NCBI GenBank assembly: GCA_046049675.1
Contig: JBJORA010000048.1
Span: 1-44,883, forward strand
Length of the DNA: 44,883 nt
Origin: CAIXQW01 sp046049675
Lineage (GTDB): Bacteria; Bacteroidota; Bacteroidia; Chitinophagales; Chitinophagaceae
Direction: 5' to 3'
Below the pieces are notes generated by a model. The model ran no database searches. It had not been told where the DNA came from and saw only the letters and a list, made by a program, of their open reading frames with translations. The position numbers were made by a program, and so were the translations under genes. Of this stretch, positions 1 through 7,694 are shown piece by piece. The first letter of the stretch is position 1; every line of letters starts with the position of its first letter.

Positions 1-2
1 AG

Positions 3-689
3 TGCAAGATTACAAACTTAGATGTGCGTTATGAAAGTTTCCCTAGCAAAGGCGAAATGTATAGTGCTTCATTATTTTACAAATACTTCGATAGTCCTAT
101 CGAGCAACGTTTCTTTAGCACAGGTGCAGGTAGTCAAACACGTACGTATAAGAACTACGACCGTGGCACGCTGTATGGCGCAGAAGTAGAGTTTAGGCGC
201 AGTTTGCAGAATATGCTTACAAATAGTAGCGCGCCTATTGTAAAGAATACAAGCTTGTACGGTAACCTAGCTTACATGGTAAGTAATGTAGACTTTACAA
301 TTTCAGAGGTTGAGTATCGTCGCCCTATGCAGGGTCAAAGTAGCTATGTTATTAATCTTGGAACTACTTATAATGCTAACAAGCTTGGTTTAGTAACAAG
401 CCTCAACTATAATCGTATCGGCCCACGTATTGCAATGGTTGGCGATAATACAGAAGCTACCTTGTGGGAAAAGCCAAGAGATGTTTTAGATATCGTGCTA
501 AGCAAGTCAATCAATAAAAAGCTAGACCTACGATTCACAGCAAGCGATTTATTGTCTCAAGATTTTATTCTGTACCAAAATGACTTGGCTGGTACAATCC
601 GTAAGTACACACCAAACCAAAGTTTCCGTTTTGCAACGCTGCAAGCTGGCAGAAATTTTAGTTTGTCCTGTACTTATAAGTTTGATTAA
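3..689 (+). CDS. TonB-dependent receptor, C-terminal part (5' end outside window)
   Basis: The frame is open from the first codons of the window, so this is the 3' end of a larger gene. The visible 228 or so residues alternate hydrophobic and polar residues as in beta-strands, and include the segment YGAEVEFRRSL seen in the last strands of TonB-dependent receptor barrels. The chain ends in a short beta-strand (LSCTYKFD). Such receptors import large ligands across the outer membrane using TonB energy; the plug domain and substrate clues are off-window. A good terminator follows 25 bases after the stop, so the next gene has its own promoter. The downstream secreted protein is a frequent genomic partner of such receptors (inference). 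Confidence 0.85.
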   Translation, partial: CKITNLDVRYESFPSKGEMYSASLFYKYFDSPIEQRFFSTGAGSQTRTYKNYDRGTLYGAEVEFRRSLQNMLTNSSAPIVKNTSLYGNLAYMVSNVDFTISEVEYRRPMQGQSSYVINLGTTYNANKLGLVTSLNYNRIGPRIAMVGDNTEATLWEKPRDVLDIVLSKSINKKLDLRFTASDLLSQDFILYQNDLAGTIRKYTPNQSFRFATLQAGRNFSLSCTYKFD

Positions 690-713
690 TTCGGTTTTAG
701 TGTAATTCCAAGT

Positions 714-747
714 AGGGGTCGTATGTTGTAAAAGACATACGGCCCCT
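714..747 (+). terminator. Rho-independent terminator after the TonB-dependent receptor
   Basis: The arms AGGGGTCGTATGT (714-726) and ACATACGGCCCCT (735-747) pair over 13 bp with one G-U, around an 8-nt loop. CATATTTT follows. It separates the receptor from the gene at 902. Confidence 0.8.
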
Positions 748-875
748 CATATTTTAAAACAGCTCTTTTGAATGTGTTATACTACTCAAAAACTAATTAG
801 AAAATTGCAGCAACCATCTTTGTTAATTAATAATTTCGAAATACTAGAGTAACATTAGTAGTGTATTGCGTGTAG

Positions 876-883
876 TACTTTTG
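876..883 (+). promoter_or_regulatory. -7 promoter element (TAnnTTTG) for the gene at 902
   Basis: TACTTTTG matches the Bacteroidota -7 consensus TAnnTTTG and lies 18 bases before the ATG. No clear -33 TTG is seen at the usual 19-21 base spacing. Confidence 0.5.
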
Positions 884-901
884 CCGAAACATTATTAAGA
901 A

Positions 902-2527
902 ATGCAAAGAAAAAAATTTACAATTTTAACGAGTTTATTGGTACTCTTCACAGCAATTTGTTATGCTGTACAACCACAAAAAGTTATTACTGGTAACATC
1001 ACAGGTAATGTAACTTGGTATCACGACACAACTTACATTATCAAAGGAAAAGTGTTTGTAAAAAGTGGTGGTGTATTGACAATTAATCCTGGTACTTTAA
1101 TTAAAGGCGATACAACAGTTGCTGGTAGCGCGCTTATCATAACACGTGGTGCAAAAATTATGGCAGAAGGTACGCCAGATAAGCCAATTGTATTTACAGC
1201 TAATGCACCAGTTGGCGCTCGTCGTCCTGCAATGTGGGGTGGTCTAGTAATAGCTGGTAACGCTAAAGTAAATGTTAGTGGTGGTGAAGCTCCATTTGAA
1301 GGTGGTAATCTTACAAACCCTGATGGTAGCACTACTGATGATAAGTATGGTGGCTTAAATGATGCTGATAATAGCGGCTCACTAAAGTACGTGCGTATTG
1401 AGTTTGCAGGTTATCCTTATCAAACAAACAACGAATTAAACAGCCTTACACTTGGTGCAGTTGGCTCTGGTACAACAATCGATTATGTACAGTGTAGTTA
1501 TGGATTTGATGATGCCTTCGAATTTTTTGGCGGTACAGTAAATGCAAAACACTTAGTTGCATACAGAGGTAACGACGACGATTTTGATACAGACTTTGGT
1601 TATAGAGGTAATCTTCAGTTTGGTGTGTCTATTAGAGACTCTGCAATCGCAGATCCTGTAAGTGGCGCAAACGGCTTTGAGTCTGATAACGACGGTAGCG
1701 GTAGTGGTGCAACACCAAACACTGCAGCAACTTTCTCAAACTTCTCTATGATTGGCCCAAAAGCAACTAGTGCTAGTGTTATTAGCCCTAATTTCAGAAG
1801 CGGTATGCATATTAGAAGAAATTCAAAAACTAGTGTTTTCAATTCAATCTTTATGGGTTTCCCTACAGGTATGAAATTAGATGGTGATAGCGTACACGTA
1901 AGTTTAGATGCTGGCACATCTGAAGTAAAAAATAATATTATTGCTGGTTGTCCGCGCTTAACTGATAGCACTGGTGGTGCACCATGGAATATCACAGCAT
2001 TCTTCAACAATACAGCAAATGCACTTTCTTCTTTAGCTACTACATCTGATGCGATGCTTACAGCACCATATAGCTTGTCAGCACCAAATTTAATACCAAT
2101 GACTGGAAGCCCAGCACTAGGTGCTGCGGCATTTACTTCAACAAGACTTAGTAACAGTTTCTTTGATGTAGTAACTTACGCTGGTGCATTTGGTAGTACA
2201 AACTGGATGGATCAGTGGACAGAGTTTGATCCTCAAAACGAGCCTTACGAGTATGGTTATGGTGTACCTGTAGGTATCACTGAGGTGATTGCACAAAACT
2301 TTACAGTTTCTCCAAATCCTGCAAATAGCCAAGTAACAATAACTTACAATGCTTCAACACCTGCTCAAGTAATCGTTTACAACGCACAAGGTCAAGCAGT
2401 ACTTACAACTAAGCTTGCTAATAGCGGCGAGGCTATTGATATTACTACACTTACAAACGGTGTTTACTTCTTAAGCGCTAACGTAGCTAATGTACAAGTT
2501 AAGAAGACGTTTGTAGTGCAACGTTAA
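902..2527 (+). CDS. Secreted beta-helix-like protein with T9SS type A sorting domain
   Basis: This 541-residue exported protein begins with a signal peptide ending near CYA (residue 22). The middle is rich in short Gly/Asn/Thr strands of the kind that form a right-handed beta-helix, for example GGVLTINPGTLIKGD near residue 60. The last 75 or so residues form a type IX sorting domain (FTVSPNPANSQVTITYNA, then NGVYFL, ending in KKTFVVQR). It should therefore cross the outer membrane by T9SS and be anchored or released at the surface. It has its own -7 element and a strong terminator, so it is a single-gene unit downstream of a TonB-dependent receptor. Homologues are often annotated only as T9SS target proteins; the substrate is unknown. 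Confidence 0.88.
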   Translation: MQRKKFTILTSLLVLFTAICYAVQPQKVITGNITGNVTWYHDTTYIIKGKVFVKSGGVLTINPGTLIKGDTTVAGSALIITRGAKIMAEGTPDKPIVFTANAPVGARRPAMWGGLVIAGNAKVNVSGGEAPFEGGNLTNPDGSTTDDKYGGLNDADNSGSLKYVRIEFAGYPYQTNNELNSLTLGAVGSGTTIDYVQCSYGFDDAFEFFGGTVNAKHLVAYRGNDDDFDTDFGYRGNLQFGVSIRDSAIADPVSGANGFESDNDGSGSGATPNTAATFSNFSMIGPKATSASVISPNFRSGMHIRRNSKTSVFNSIFMGFPTGMKLDGDSVHVSLDAGTSEVKNNIIAGCPRLTDSTGGAPWNITAFFNNTANALSSLATTSDAMLTAPYSLSAPNLIPMTGSPALGAAAFTSTRLSNSFFDVVTYAGAFGSTNWMDQWTEFDPQNEPYEYGYGVPVGITEVIAQNFTVSPNPANSQVTITYNASTPAQVIVYNAQGQAVLTTKLANSGEAIDITTLTNGVYFLSANVANVQVKKTFVVQR

Positions 2528-2571
2528 TTTTTTTCTCCTACACAGTAGCCCTAATAAACTACTGAAACTTT

Positions 2572-2612
2572 AAGGCTCTTGATGCTGCAACGCAGTTCAA
2601 GAGCCTTTTTTG
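2572..2612 (+). terminator. Rho-independent terminator after the T9SS protein
   Basis: The arms AAGGCTCTTGA (2572-2582) and TCAAGAGCCTT (2597-2607) are perfect 11-bp complements, with a nested CTGC/GCAG pairing in the loop, followed by a T run. Confidence 0.9.
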
Positions 2613-2639
2613 TGCCTGCAATAATCCTTAGCGCACATG

Positions 2640-2672
2640 TTGTATGCGCAACAGTATTGTGTAGTATATTTG
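2640..2672 (+). promoter_or_regulatory. Promoter of the Crp/Fnr-type gene
   Basis: TATATTTG (2665-2672) matches TAnnTTTG, with a TTG at 2640-2642, 22 bases upstream. The ATG follows 16 bases after the -7 element. Confidence 0.5.
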
Positions 2673-2688
2673 TTTACGCACATATAAC

Positions 2689-3260
2689 ATGACAGAGCTC
2701 GAGCAATGCATGAAATCACATTTTGGTGTAGTAGACGCGAAGGATATTGAAACGATAATGTCCTTCTTTAGTTCTAAAACGATTAAGAAAGGCGATACTT
2801 ATTAAAAGAAGGAAAACGCTGTGAGCATTTATGCTTTGTGCAAGAAGGCTTACTGCGTATGTATACATCTCAAGCTGACAAGGACATCACACAATGGATT
2901 GCTAGCAAAGGCTATTTTGCAACCGAGCTAGCCAGCTTTGTTTTTGACAAGCCTTCGCGACTAGCTATTCAAGCACTTACAGATGTAGAAGTTTACGCCA
3001 TTGCTAAACACGACTATTTGCAACTACCTAAGTTAGTACCAGAGTGGCATCAGTTAGAGAAACTATTTCTAGTGCGCTGTTTTATTACACTAGAAGAGAG
3101 AATTACACAACAAATATCGCTATCTGCGGAAGAAAAATACGATGCACTTTTTACTTCAAATCCAAGCTTATTTAACCAAGTACCATTGCAATATATTGCC
3201 TCTATGCTTGGCATGACGCCGGAAACACTAAGCAGAATTCGTAAAAAGCAGTCTACCTAA
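2689..3260 (+). pseudogene. Crp/Fnr-family transcriptional regulator, frameshifted
   Basis: From ATG 2689 the frame reads MTELEQCMKSHFGVVDAKD and continues to KKGDTY, then stops at 2800-2802. The homologous sequence resumes at once in another frame (LLKEGKRCEHLCFVQEGLL) and runs to 3260. Adding one T near 2799-2801 restores KKGDTLLKEG, the usual start of the cyclic-nucleotide-binding beta-roll. The C-terminus (LQYIASMLGMTPETLSRIRK) is the short HTH of Bacteroidota Crp/Fnr regulators. The event is a one-base deletion, either a true inactivation or a sequencing error. The rest of the reading frame is intact, so decay would be recent. If functional, it would be an effector-responsive DNA-binding protein, perhaps controlling the SRPBCC gene that follows (inference). 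Confidence 0.8.
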
Positions 3261-3353
3261 TTTCTTGCGATTTGTCAAGCGCTGCGATTTGTGTTAGCTA
3301 CAATTTTGCATTGTAGTACAATACACATTAATAAAAAGCAGAAAGACATCGCA

Positions 3354-3788
3354 ATGGAAAAGTTGATTAGCACAGAGGTTTTAGTAAATGCAAGTCCAGA
3401 AAAAATTTGGTCAATTCTTACCAATTTTGAGGACTACAGTAATTGGAATCCCTTCATAAAATTTATTGAAGGCCGTGTAGCGCAAGGCAATAGAATAAAA
3501 GTAAGAATAGAGCCGCCTGGCGCAAGTGGTATGACCTTTAAGCCTACTGTATTAACTATGCAGCCACATCAAATGCTCACATGGCTTGGGCATTTCCTTA
3601 TTAAAGGCCTATTTGATGGAGAACATCGGTTTGAATTAGTAGATCAAGGCAATGGTACAACCTTGTTTAAGCACAGCGAAAAGTTCAATGGCTTGCTAGT
3701 GCCTTTATTTGCGAAGCAATTAGATGACAATACACGACGCGGCTTTGAGCAAATGAATCAAAGGCTCAAAGCAATTGCGGAAGCTTAG
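3354..3788 (+). CDS. SRPBCC-domain (polyketide cyclase/START-like) protein
   Basis: This 144-residue protein has the SRPBCC helix-grip fold signature: an N-terminal strand STEVLVNASPEKIW, then ILTNFEDYSNWNPFIK (the conserved region around WNP), a central GxxGxRFE-like strand, and a long C-terminal helix (NTRRGFEQMNQRLKAIAE). These domains bind hydrophobic ligands; no enzymatic role can be assigned. The start at 3354 is chosen because the domain begins there and the upstream in-frame extension is not protein-like. It lies 93 bases after the frameshifted Crp/Fnr gene, a pairing common in this phylum, so regulation by that gene is plausible. Confidence 0.85.
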   Translation: MEKLISTEVLVNASPEKIWSILTNFEDYSNWNPFIKFIEGRVAQGNRIKVRIEPPGASGMTFKPTVLTMQPHQMLTWLGHFLIKGLFDGEHRFELVDQGNGTTLFKHSEKFNGLLVPLFAKQLDDNTRRGFEQMNQRLKAIAEA

Positions 3789-4017
3789 CTATGCATACAA
3801 TTATACATTGATTTGTATTGTAATAGTGCCAAGCATGTGCCGCAATATGGTATTTACAATACTGTCCTATGCATTGATGTATAAGCTATGACTTGATTGT
3901 AGCAATGATTAGTGCAATAAATAAAACTACCAACTGCAGCATAGTTTGAAATCTATTCAAGTATTTTGATGAACGAGTTATTGTTTGGTCTGAAGTACAA
4001 TATAGTATCAAACGAAA

Positions 4018-4059
4018 ATTTTGGAAATAAGTGCCCAAAAAATGAGTTATTTCCAAAAT
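4018..4059. repeat. Palindromic element, copy 1 (upstream of the ATPase)
   Basis: The arms ATTTTGGAAATAA (4018-4030) and TTATTTCCAAAAT (4047-4059) are perfect 13-bp complements around a 16-nt loop (GTGCCCAAAAAATGAG). Copies 2 and 3 share the arm core GGAAATAA/TTATTTCC and the 16-nt loop length. Confidence 0.9.
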
Positions 4060-4072
4060 AATGTATAAAAAC

Positions 4073-4110
4073 TGGAAATAAGTGCTAAATTTGAGTGTTA
4101 TTTCCAAAAT
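4073..4110. repeat. Palindromic element, copy 2 (in the leader of the ATPase)
   Basis: The arms TGGAAATAA (4073-4081) and TTATTTCCA (4098-4106) flank a 16-nt loop (GTGCTAAATTTGAGTG). The right arm begins 23 bases before the ATG at 4121, so a hairpin would form just before the start codon. The same right-arm-to-ATGCTT spacing occurs at copy 3. Confidence 0.9.
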
Positions 4111-4120
4111 ATTGAATAAA

Positions 4121-5545
4121 ATGCTTGTTGGTAGGGACTTTGAATCGCAGCAACTAGCCCAGTTGGAGCGAAGTAGCAAGGCAGAATTTGTGGTAGTGTA
4201 CGGTAGAAGAAGAATAGGTAAAACCTATTTGATTCGGCAATATTATGACGATAGACTTACTTTAGACTTTGTAGGTAGCGACAAAGAAAGTCATCAAACA
4301 CAGGTCGCCAATTTTAATCGAGTATTTGCTGACCAATGCAGCACAAAGTACAAGGAAGCGCGCAATTGGTCAGAAGCCTTCGACAACTTGGCTAGGTATT
4401 TAAGAACCTTACCAAAAAGCAAAAAGGCAGTAGTTTTCTTTGATGAATTTCCTTGGTTAGATAAAGCTCAAAGCGGCTTTTTGGGTGCCTTTGAATTTTT
4501 TTGGAATCAACATGCTTCTAAAATGAAGCACTTAATTTTTATTGCTTGTGGGTCAGTAGCATCGTGGATTATTAAAAAACTAATCAACAATTATGGTGGC
4601 TTGCACAATAGAGTTACTTTAACCTTGGAGATAAAGCCATTTAGCTTATACGATACACAACACTTTTTTGCGTACAAAAAGTTGAGGTACACGCAGTATC
4701 AAATTTTGCAATTGTATATGGCCACAGGAGGCGTGCCATATTATTTGGAGCGCATTCCTGCTGCAGCAAGTGTTGCGCAAGCTATTGATAAAATGTTCTT
4801 TACATCTAGTGCTACTTTGGGCGGAGAGTTTACAACCTTGTTTGCCTCTTTGTTTAAGAATCCAGAGCCTTACTTAAAAATTATTGATGTATTGTCCAAA
4901 CACCACTACGGATTGCAACGTAGCGAGATTATTAAAAAAAGTAAGTTGGCAGCTGGTGGCACTTTTAATAGAACAATAGAGACGCTAGAGGCTTGTGGCT
5001 TTGTTATGAAGATGCCTTCCATTGATAAAAAGAATCGTGATGCAGTTTATAGACTAATAGATATGTTTTGCATTTTTCATAGCAAATTTGTAAATAACAA
5101 TAAATCGAGAAAGCTAGGTACATGGCAGAGCTTGGCTAATAGTAGTGCATACAAAACATGGTGTGGCTATGCCTTTGAAAATGTATGCTTGTTGCATGTA
5201 TCGCAAATTCAACAGTGTTTGGGTATTGGTGGCATTGCTTGCACAGTGGGCGCGTGGCGCGTACTTAAAAACAAAGCTACAGATGGTGCACAAATAGATA
5301 TTGTAATAGAACGCAAAGATGGTATTACACATTTATGCGAGGCAAAATTTACAAGTAAGGCTTTTATTACCAGTAATACCATCAAGCGCGAGTGGAGTAA
5401 CAAGCGTGCTATTTTTGAATTTCATACCAAAACAAAAAATGCAGTAGTAACTAGTTTTATTGGTACATATCAGCCATTGCACAATACATATTTTAGCGAT
5501 GAAGTGCATTCAAGTATTTTAATGGACGACTTATTTGTAGCCTAA
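4121..5545 (+). CDS. AAA-type ATPase, archaeal-ATPase/DUF234 family
   Basis: This 474-residue protein has a P-loop NTPase N-terminus (MLVGRDFESQQLAQL, Walker A YGRRRIGKTYL near residue 30). A Walker B-like strand follows (AVVFFDEFPWLD). The winged-helix middle begins at LKIIDVLSKHHYGLQRSEI. The C-terminal DUF234 region resembles a PD-(D/E)xK nuclease fold (GAQIDIVIER, then HLCEAKFT, giving D-x-n-E-x-K). The family is widespread and multicopy in Archaea and Bacteroidota; its role is unresolved, with mobile or defence-like behaviour suspected. ATG 4121 is chosen because it starts the conserved MLVGR motif; the in-frame extension upstream is made of the palindrome. The gene stands alone, bracketed by palindromic copies 1-2 and 3. 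Confidence 0.85.
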   Translation: MLVGRDFESQQLAQLERSSKAEFVVVYGRRRIGKTYLIRQYYDDRLTLDFVGSDKESHQTQVANFNRVFADQCSTKYKEARNWSEAFDNLARYLRTLPKSKKAVVFFDEFPWLDKAQSGFLGAFEFFWNQHASKMKHLIFIACGSVASWIIKKLINNYGGLHNRVTLTLEIKPFSLYDTQHFFAYKKLRYTQYQILQLYMATGGVPYYLERIPAAASVAQAIDKMFFTSSATLGGEFTTLFASLFKNPEPYLKIIDVLSKHHYGLQRSEIIKKSKLAAGGTFNRTIETLEACGFVMKMPSIDKKNRDAVYRLIDMFCIFHSKFVNNNKSRKLGTWQSLANSSAYKTWCGYAFENVCLLHVSQIQQCLGIGGIACTVGAWRVLKNKATDGAQIDIVIERKDGITHLCEAKFTSKAFITSNTIKREWSNKRAIFEFHTKTKNAVVTSFIGTYQPLHNTYFSDEVHSSILMDDLFVA

Positions 5546-5570
5546 AATACTTTGTGTTACCCAAAAAAAA

Positions 5571-5608
5571 TTTGGAAATAAGTGCCAAAAAAACGAGTTA
5601 TTTCCAAA
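5571..5608. repeat. Palindromic element, copy 3 (downstream of the ATPase)
   Basis: The arms TTTGGAAATAA (5571-5581) and TTATTTCCAAA (5598-5608) flank a 16-nt loop (GTGCCAAAAAAACGAG). After the right arm comes an AT-rich spacer and ATGCTT at 5621, the same 23-base spacing as between copy 2 and the ATPase start. The unit therefore looks like a duplicated gene leader rather than only a hairpin. Confidence 0.9.
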
Positions 5609-5685
5609 ATTTTCAAAAAAATGCTTATTTTATGGGGGTTTTGGTTTTTACTAGTCTAAGCATGCACTACAAATGCCGCTTATGC

Positions 5686-6501
5686 TTACTTGGCAATCTT
5701 ACCCATTACCGCCATCATTTTTTCAATAGCTTTCTCGCCCAAGTCACCAATATCTTTACTAAATTCGTTGACATAAAGATTGATATGTTGGCGCATCACA
5801 GTATCGCTCATAGCTTGTGCATGCATTTGAATAAACTCGCTAATGCGGGGTGTGCCATCCGTATGATAGTTGCAAATGCTAGCGCTAAAGGCTGCTTGCA
5901 ATTTCGTATGCAGTGCAGCGCCAAGTGAGGTTTTTGCAACGATGCAGCCAAGTGGTATTGGCAACTGCTCGCGACTTTGCCATAATTCACCAAGGTCGGC
6001 TACAAGATTTAAGCCACGTTGTTGGTATGTAAATCTGCCTTCGTGTATCAATACGCCGTAGTGTACTTTTTCGCTTAGTACTGCTTCTTCTATATCGCTA
6101 AAGAGAATGGCTTGCTTTTGTGCGCTGCTAATGTGCGGATACAAATAGCTCAATAAAAAATTGGCCGTCGTATGTACACCTGGTATGGCCACGCGTGCAT
6201 CAGCATCTGTAATGCTTGGCAAGTTATGGCCCTGCTTGCATACAAGTAATGGCCCTACGCCAAAACCCATAGCACCGCCGCTACGCAATGCTGTATACTG
6301 TGCTTGTATAAGGGGTAGCAATGCATAACTTACTTTTACAATATCGTATTTTGTAGAGAGCGCTGCTTGGTTGAGTTCTTCTATATCTAAAAAATGAAAT
6401 CTGAAATCAACGCCGTCAATAGCTGTACTGCCATTGTAAACATTCTCAAAAATAAATGTATCGTTAGGGCAGGGGCTAATGGCAATATCTAGGGTAGGCA
6501 T
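5686..6501 (-). CDS. mqnD: 1,4-dihydroxy-6-naphthoate synthase (MqnD)
   Basis: This 271-residue protein has the size of MqnD and carries its N-terminal signature SPCPNDTF (residues 9-16), then DVDFRFHFLDIEELNQ-like and KVSYALLPLI segments. MqnD converts cyclic de-hypoxanthine futalosine to 1,4-dihydroxy-6-naphthoate in the futalosine route of menaquinone synthesis. The fold is that of a periplasmic binding protein, although the enzyme is cytoplasmic. The gene starts 3 bases after the mqnB stop, so the two form an operon. This implies respiration on menaquinone made without the classical MenB/C/E route; the other mqn genes are not in the window. Confidence 0.95.
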   Translation of the reverse strand: MPTLDIAISPCPNDTFIFENVYNGSTAIDGVDFRFHFLDIEELNQAALSTKYDIVKVSYALLPLIQAQYTALRSGGAMGFGVGPLLVCKQGHNLPSITDADARVAIPGVHTTANFLLSYLYPHISSAQKQAILFSDIEEAVLSEKVHYGVLIHEGRFTYQQRGLNLVADLGELWQSREQLPIPLGCIVAKTSLGAALHTKLQAAFSASICNYHTDGTPRISEFIQMHAQAMSDTVMRQHINLYVNEFSKDIGDLGEKAIEKMMAVMGKIAK

Positions 6502-6504
6502 GTA

Positions 6505-7206
6505 CTAAGTAAGTGTTTGTAAATATTGACAAAGTGTAATGTTCAGTTGATTGATAGCAGCGCTCATATGCCATTGGCTTTTGTCGCGCACACCAACATA
6601 GTTGCTTGCAGCACGCAATTGTACAAAAGGTATATTGGCATCTAAGGCACATAGGTGCAAAGCGGCGCCTTCCATACTTTCTGTGCTGGCATTGTAGCTT
6701 TGCTTTAGCAAGGTTGCAGTAGCAGCTGTGCCAGTAACGGTATTAACTGTTATGCCTTTTGCTTGTGGTAGACCAAGAAAAAAAGCAGGATAAGGTTGCT
6801 TTATATTAAGTAACCATTGGTTTGAACAAAGATGCTCGTAACTAGTTTGCAATTGCATTTGCGCAAGTGGCACACATTGATCGGCTTCTTGTGCGCCTAA
6901 ATCTGCGAAGCAATCGCTGCTTATATTATATACTTGTTCTAAACTGCCTTTGCCTTCAAAGACACCAGCGATACCGGCTTGAATGAGTAAACTAATGTCG
7001 CTGTTTGTTGCCAATAGTTTTGTTAGACTATGGATTGTGCCTGGCGCACCAACACCGTGGTTGAAAAAATGTATTTCATTTTCTGTAGATGTCTTAAAGC
7101 TTGCAAAACAAGTGCTTGCGGCAGCCATGCTGCTAAAATGCTGATGGCACCATGCGATGCTAGGCGCTACTTCTTGCTGGGTTGCACTTACAATATAAAT
7201 ATTCAC
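6505..7206 (-). CDS. mqnB: Futalosine hydrolase (MqnB)
   Basis: This 233-residue nucleoside-phosphorylase-fold enzyme shows the family elements GVGAPGTIHSL, LLIQAGIAGVFEG and the catalytic region ESMEGAALH, followed by a C-terminal ASNYVGVRDKSQW segment typical of futalosine hydrolases. It removes hypoxanthine from futalosine to give dehypoxanthinyl futalosine, an early menaquinone step. It is first in the mqnB-mqnD operon and divergent from the pterin gene at 7269. A likely -7 element is at 7217-7224 on this strand. Confidence 0.93.
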   Translation of the reverse strand: MNIYIVSATQQEVAPSIAWCHQHFSSMAAASTCFASFKTSTENEIHFFNHGVGAPGTIHSLTKLLATNSDISLLIQAGIAGVFEGKGSLEQVYNISSDCFADLGAQEADQCVPLAQMQLQTSYEHLCSNQWLLNIKQPYPAFFLGLPQAKGITVNTVTGTAATATLLKQSYNASTESMEGAALHLCALDANIPFVQLRAASNYVGVRDKSQWHMSAAINQLNITLCQYLQTLT

Positions 7207-7216
7207 TATTACTAAT

Positions 7217-7224
7217 CAAAGATA
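7217..7224 (-). promoter_or_regulatory. -7 element for mqnB-mqnD
   Basis: On the minus strand this reads TATCTTTG, an exact TAnnTTTG match, ending 10 bases before the mqnB ATG. Confidence 0.55.
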
Positions 7225-7250
7225 TTATCAAAATACCATTTCTGAGAACG

Positions 7251-7258
7251 TACCTTTA
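7251..7258 (+). promoter_or_regulatory. -7 element for the pterin synthase gene
   Basis: TACCTTTA matches TAnnTTTG at seven of eight positions and lies 10 bases before the ATG at 7269. Confidence 0.4.
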
Positions 7259-7268
7259 CACTTCACAT

Positions 7269-7694
7269 ATGTCAATTGTTTATATAACAAGGGTAGAGCA
7301 TTTTAACGCTGCGCATAGGTTGTTTAACCCCGATTGGAGCGAGGAAAAAAACTTTGAAGTATTTGGTAAGTGTGCCAATAAAAATTACCATGGCCACAAC
7401 TACGAATTACATGTAACAGTTAAGGGTAGCGTTCACGACGATACTGGCTATGCTATAAACGCTAAGACACTAAGCGACATTATGAAGTTGCACGTGGTAG
7501 ACAAAGCAGACCACCTGAATTTGAACCTTGATGTAGCTTTTATGCAGGGACTATTGCCAAGTAGCGAAAATTTTGCGATAGCGATTTGGGAACAATTGGT
7601 AGAACCTATTAAGGCGCTTGGCGCACAATTGCACTGTGTGAAGTTAATTGAAACAAAAAGCATTTACGTTGAGTATTATGGAGAACAAGGCTAA
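7269..7694 (+). CDS. 6-pyruvoyltetrahydropterin / 6-carboxytetrahydropterin synthase family protein
   Basis: The 141-residue protein has the three zinc histidines of the family (H16 in FNAAHR, H41 and H43 in YHGHNY) and a catalytic cysteine, C35. The spacing is C-x5-HGH, as in mammalian pyruvoyltetrahydropterin synthase, rather than the C-x3-HGH of QueD. It converts dihydroneopterin triphosphate to 6-pyruvoyl- or 6-carboxytetrahydropterin. The neighbour folE makes that substrate and overlaps its 3' end by 17 bases, so the two are co-expressed. The product may feed queuosine or a biopterin-type cofactor; the spacing favours the latter but does not prove it. ATG 7269 is chosen because the conserved fold starts there. 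Confidence 0.88.
   Translation: MSIVYITRVEHFNAAHRLFNPDWSEEKNFEVFGKCANKNYHGHNYELHVTVKGSVHDDTGYAINAKTLSDIMKLHVVDKADHLNLNLDVAFMQGLLPSSENFAIAIWEQLVEPIKALGAQLHCVKLIETKSIYVEYYGEQG

Noticed and set aside
5554..5928. A plus-strand frame after the ATPase
   Set aside because: Most of it is the complement of mqnD. The first codons after 5621 look like the leader duplicated from the ATPase but diverge at once and stop after about 12 codons.
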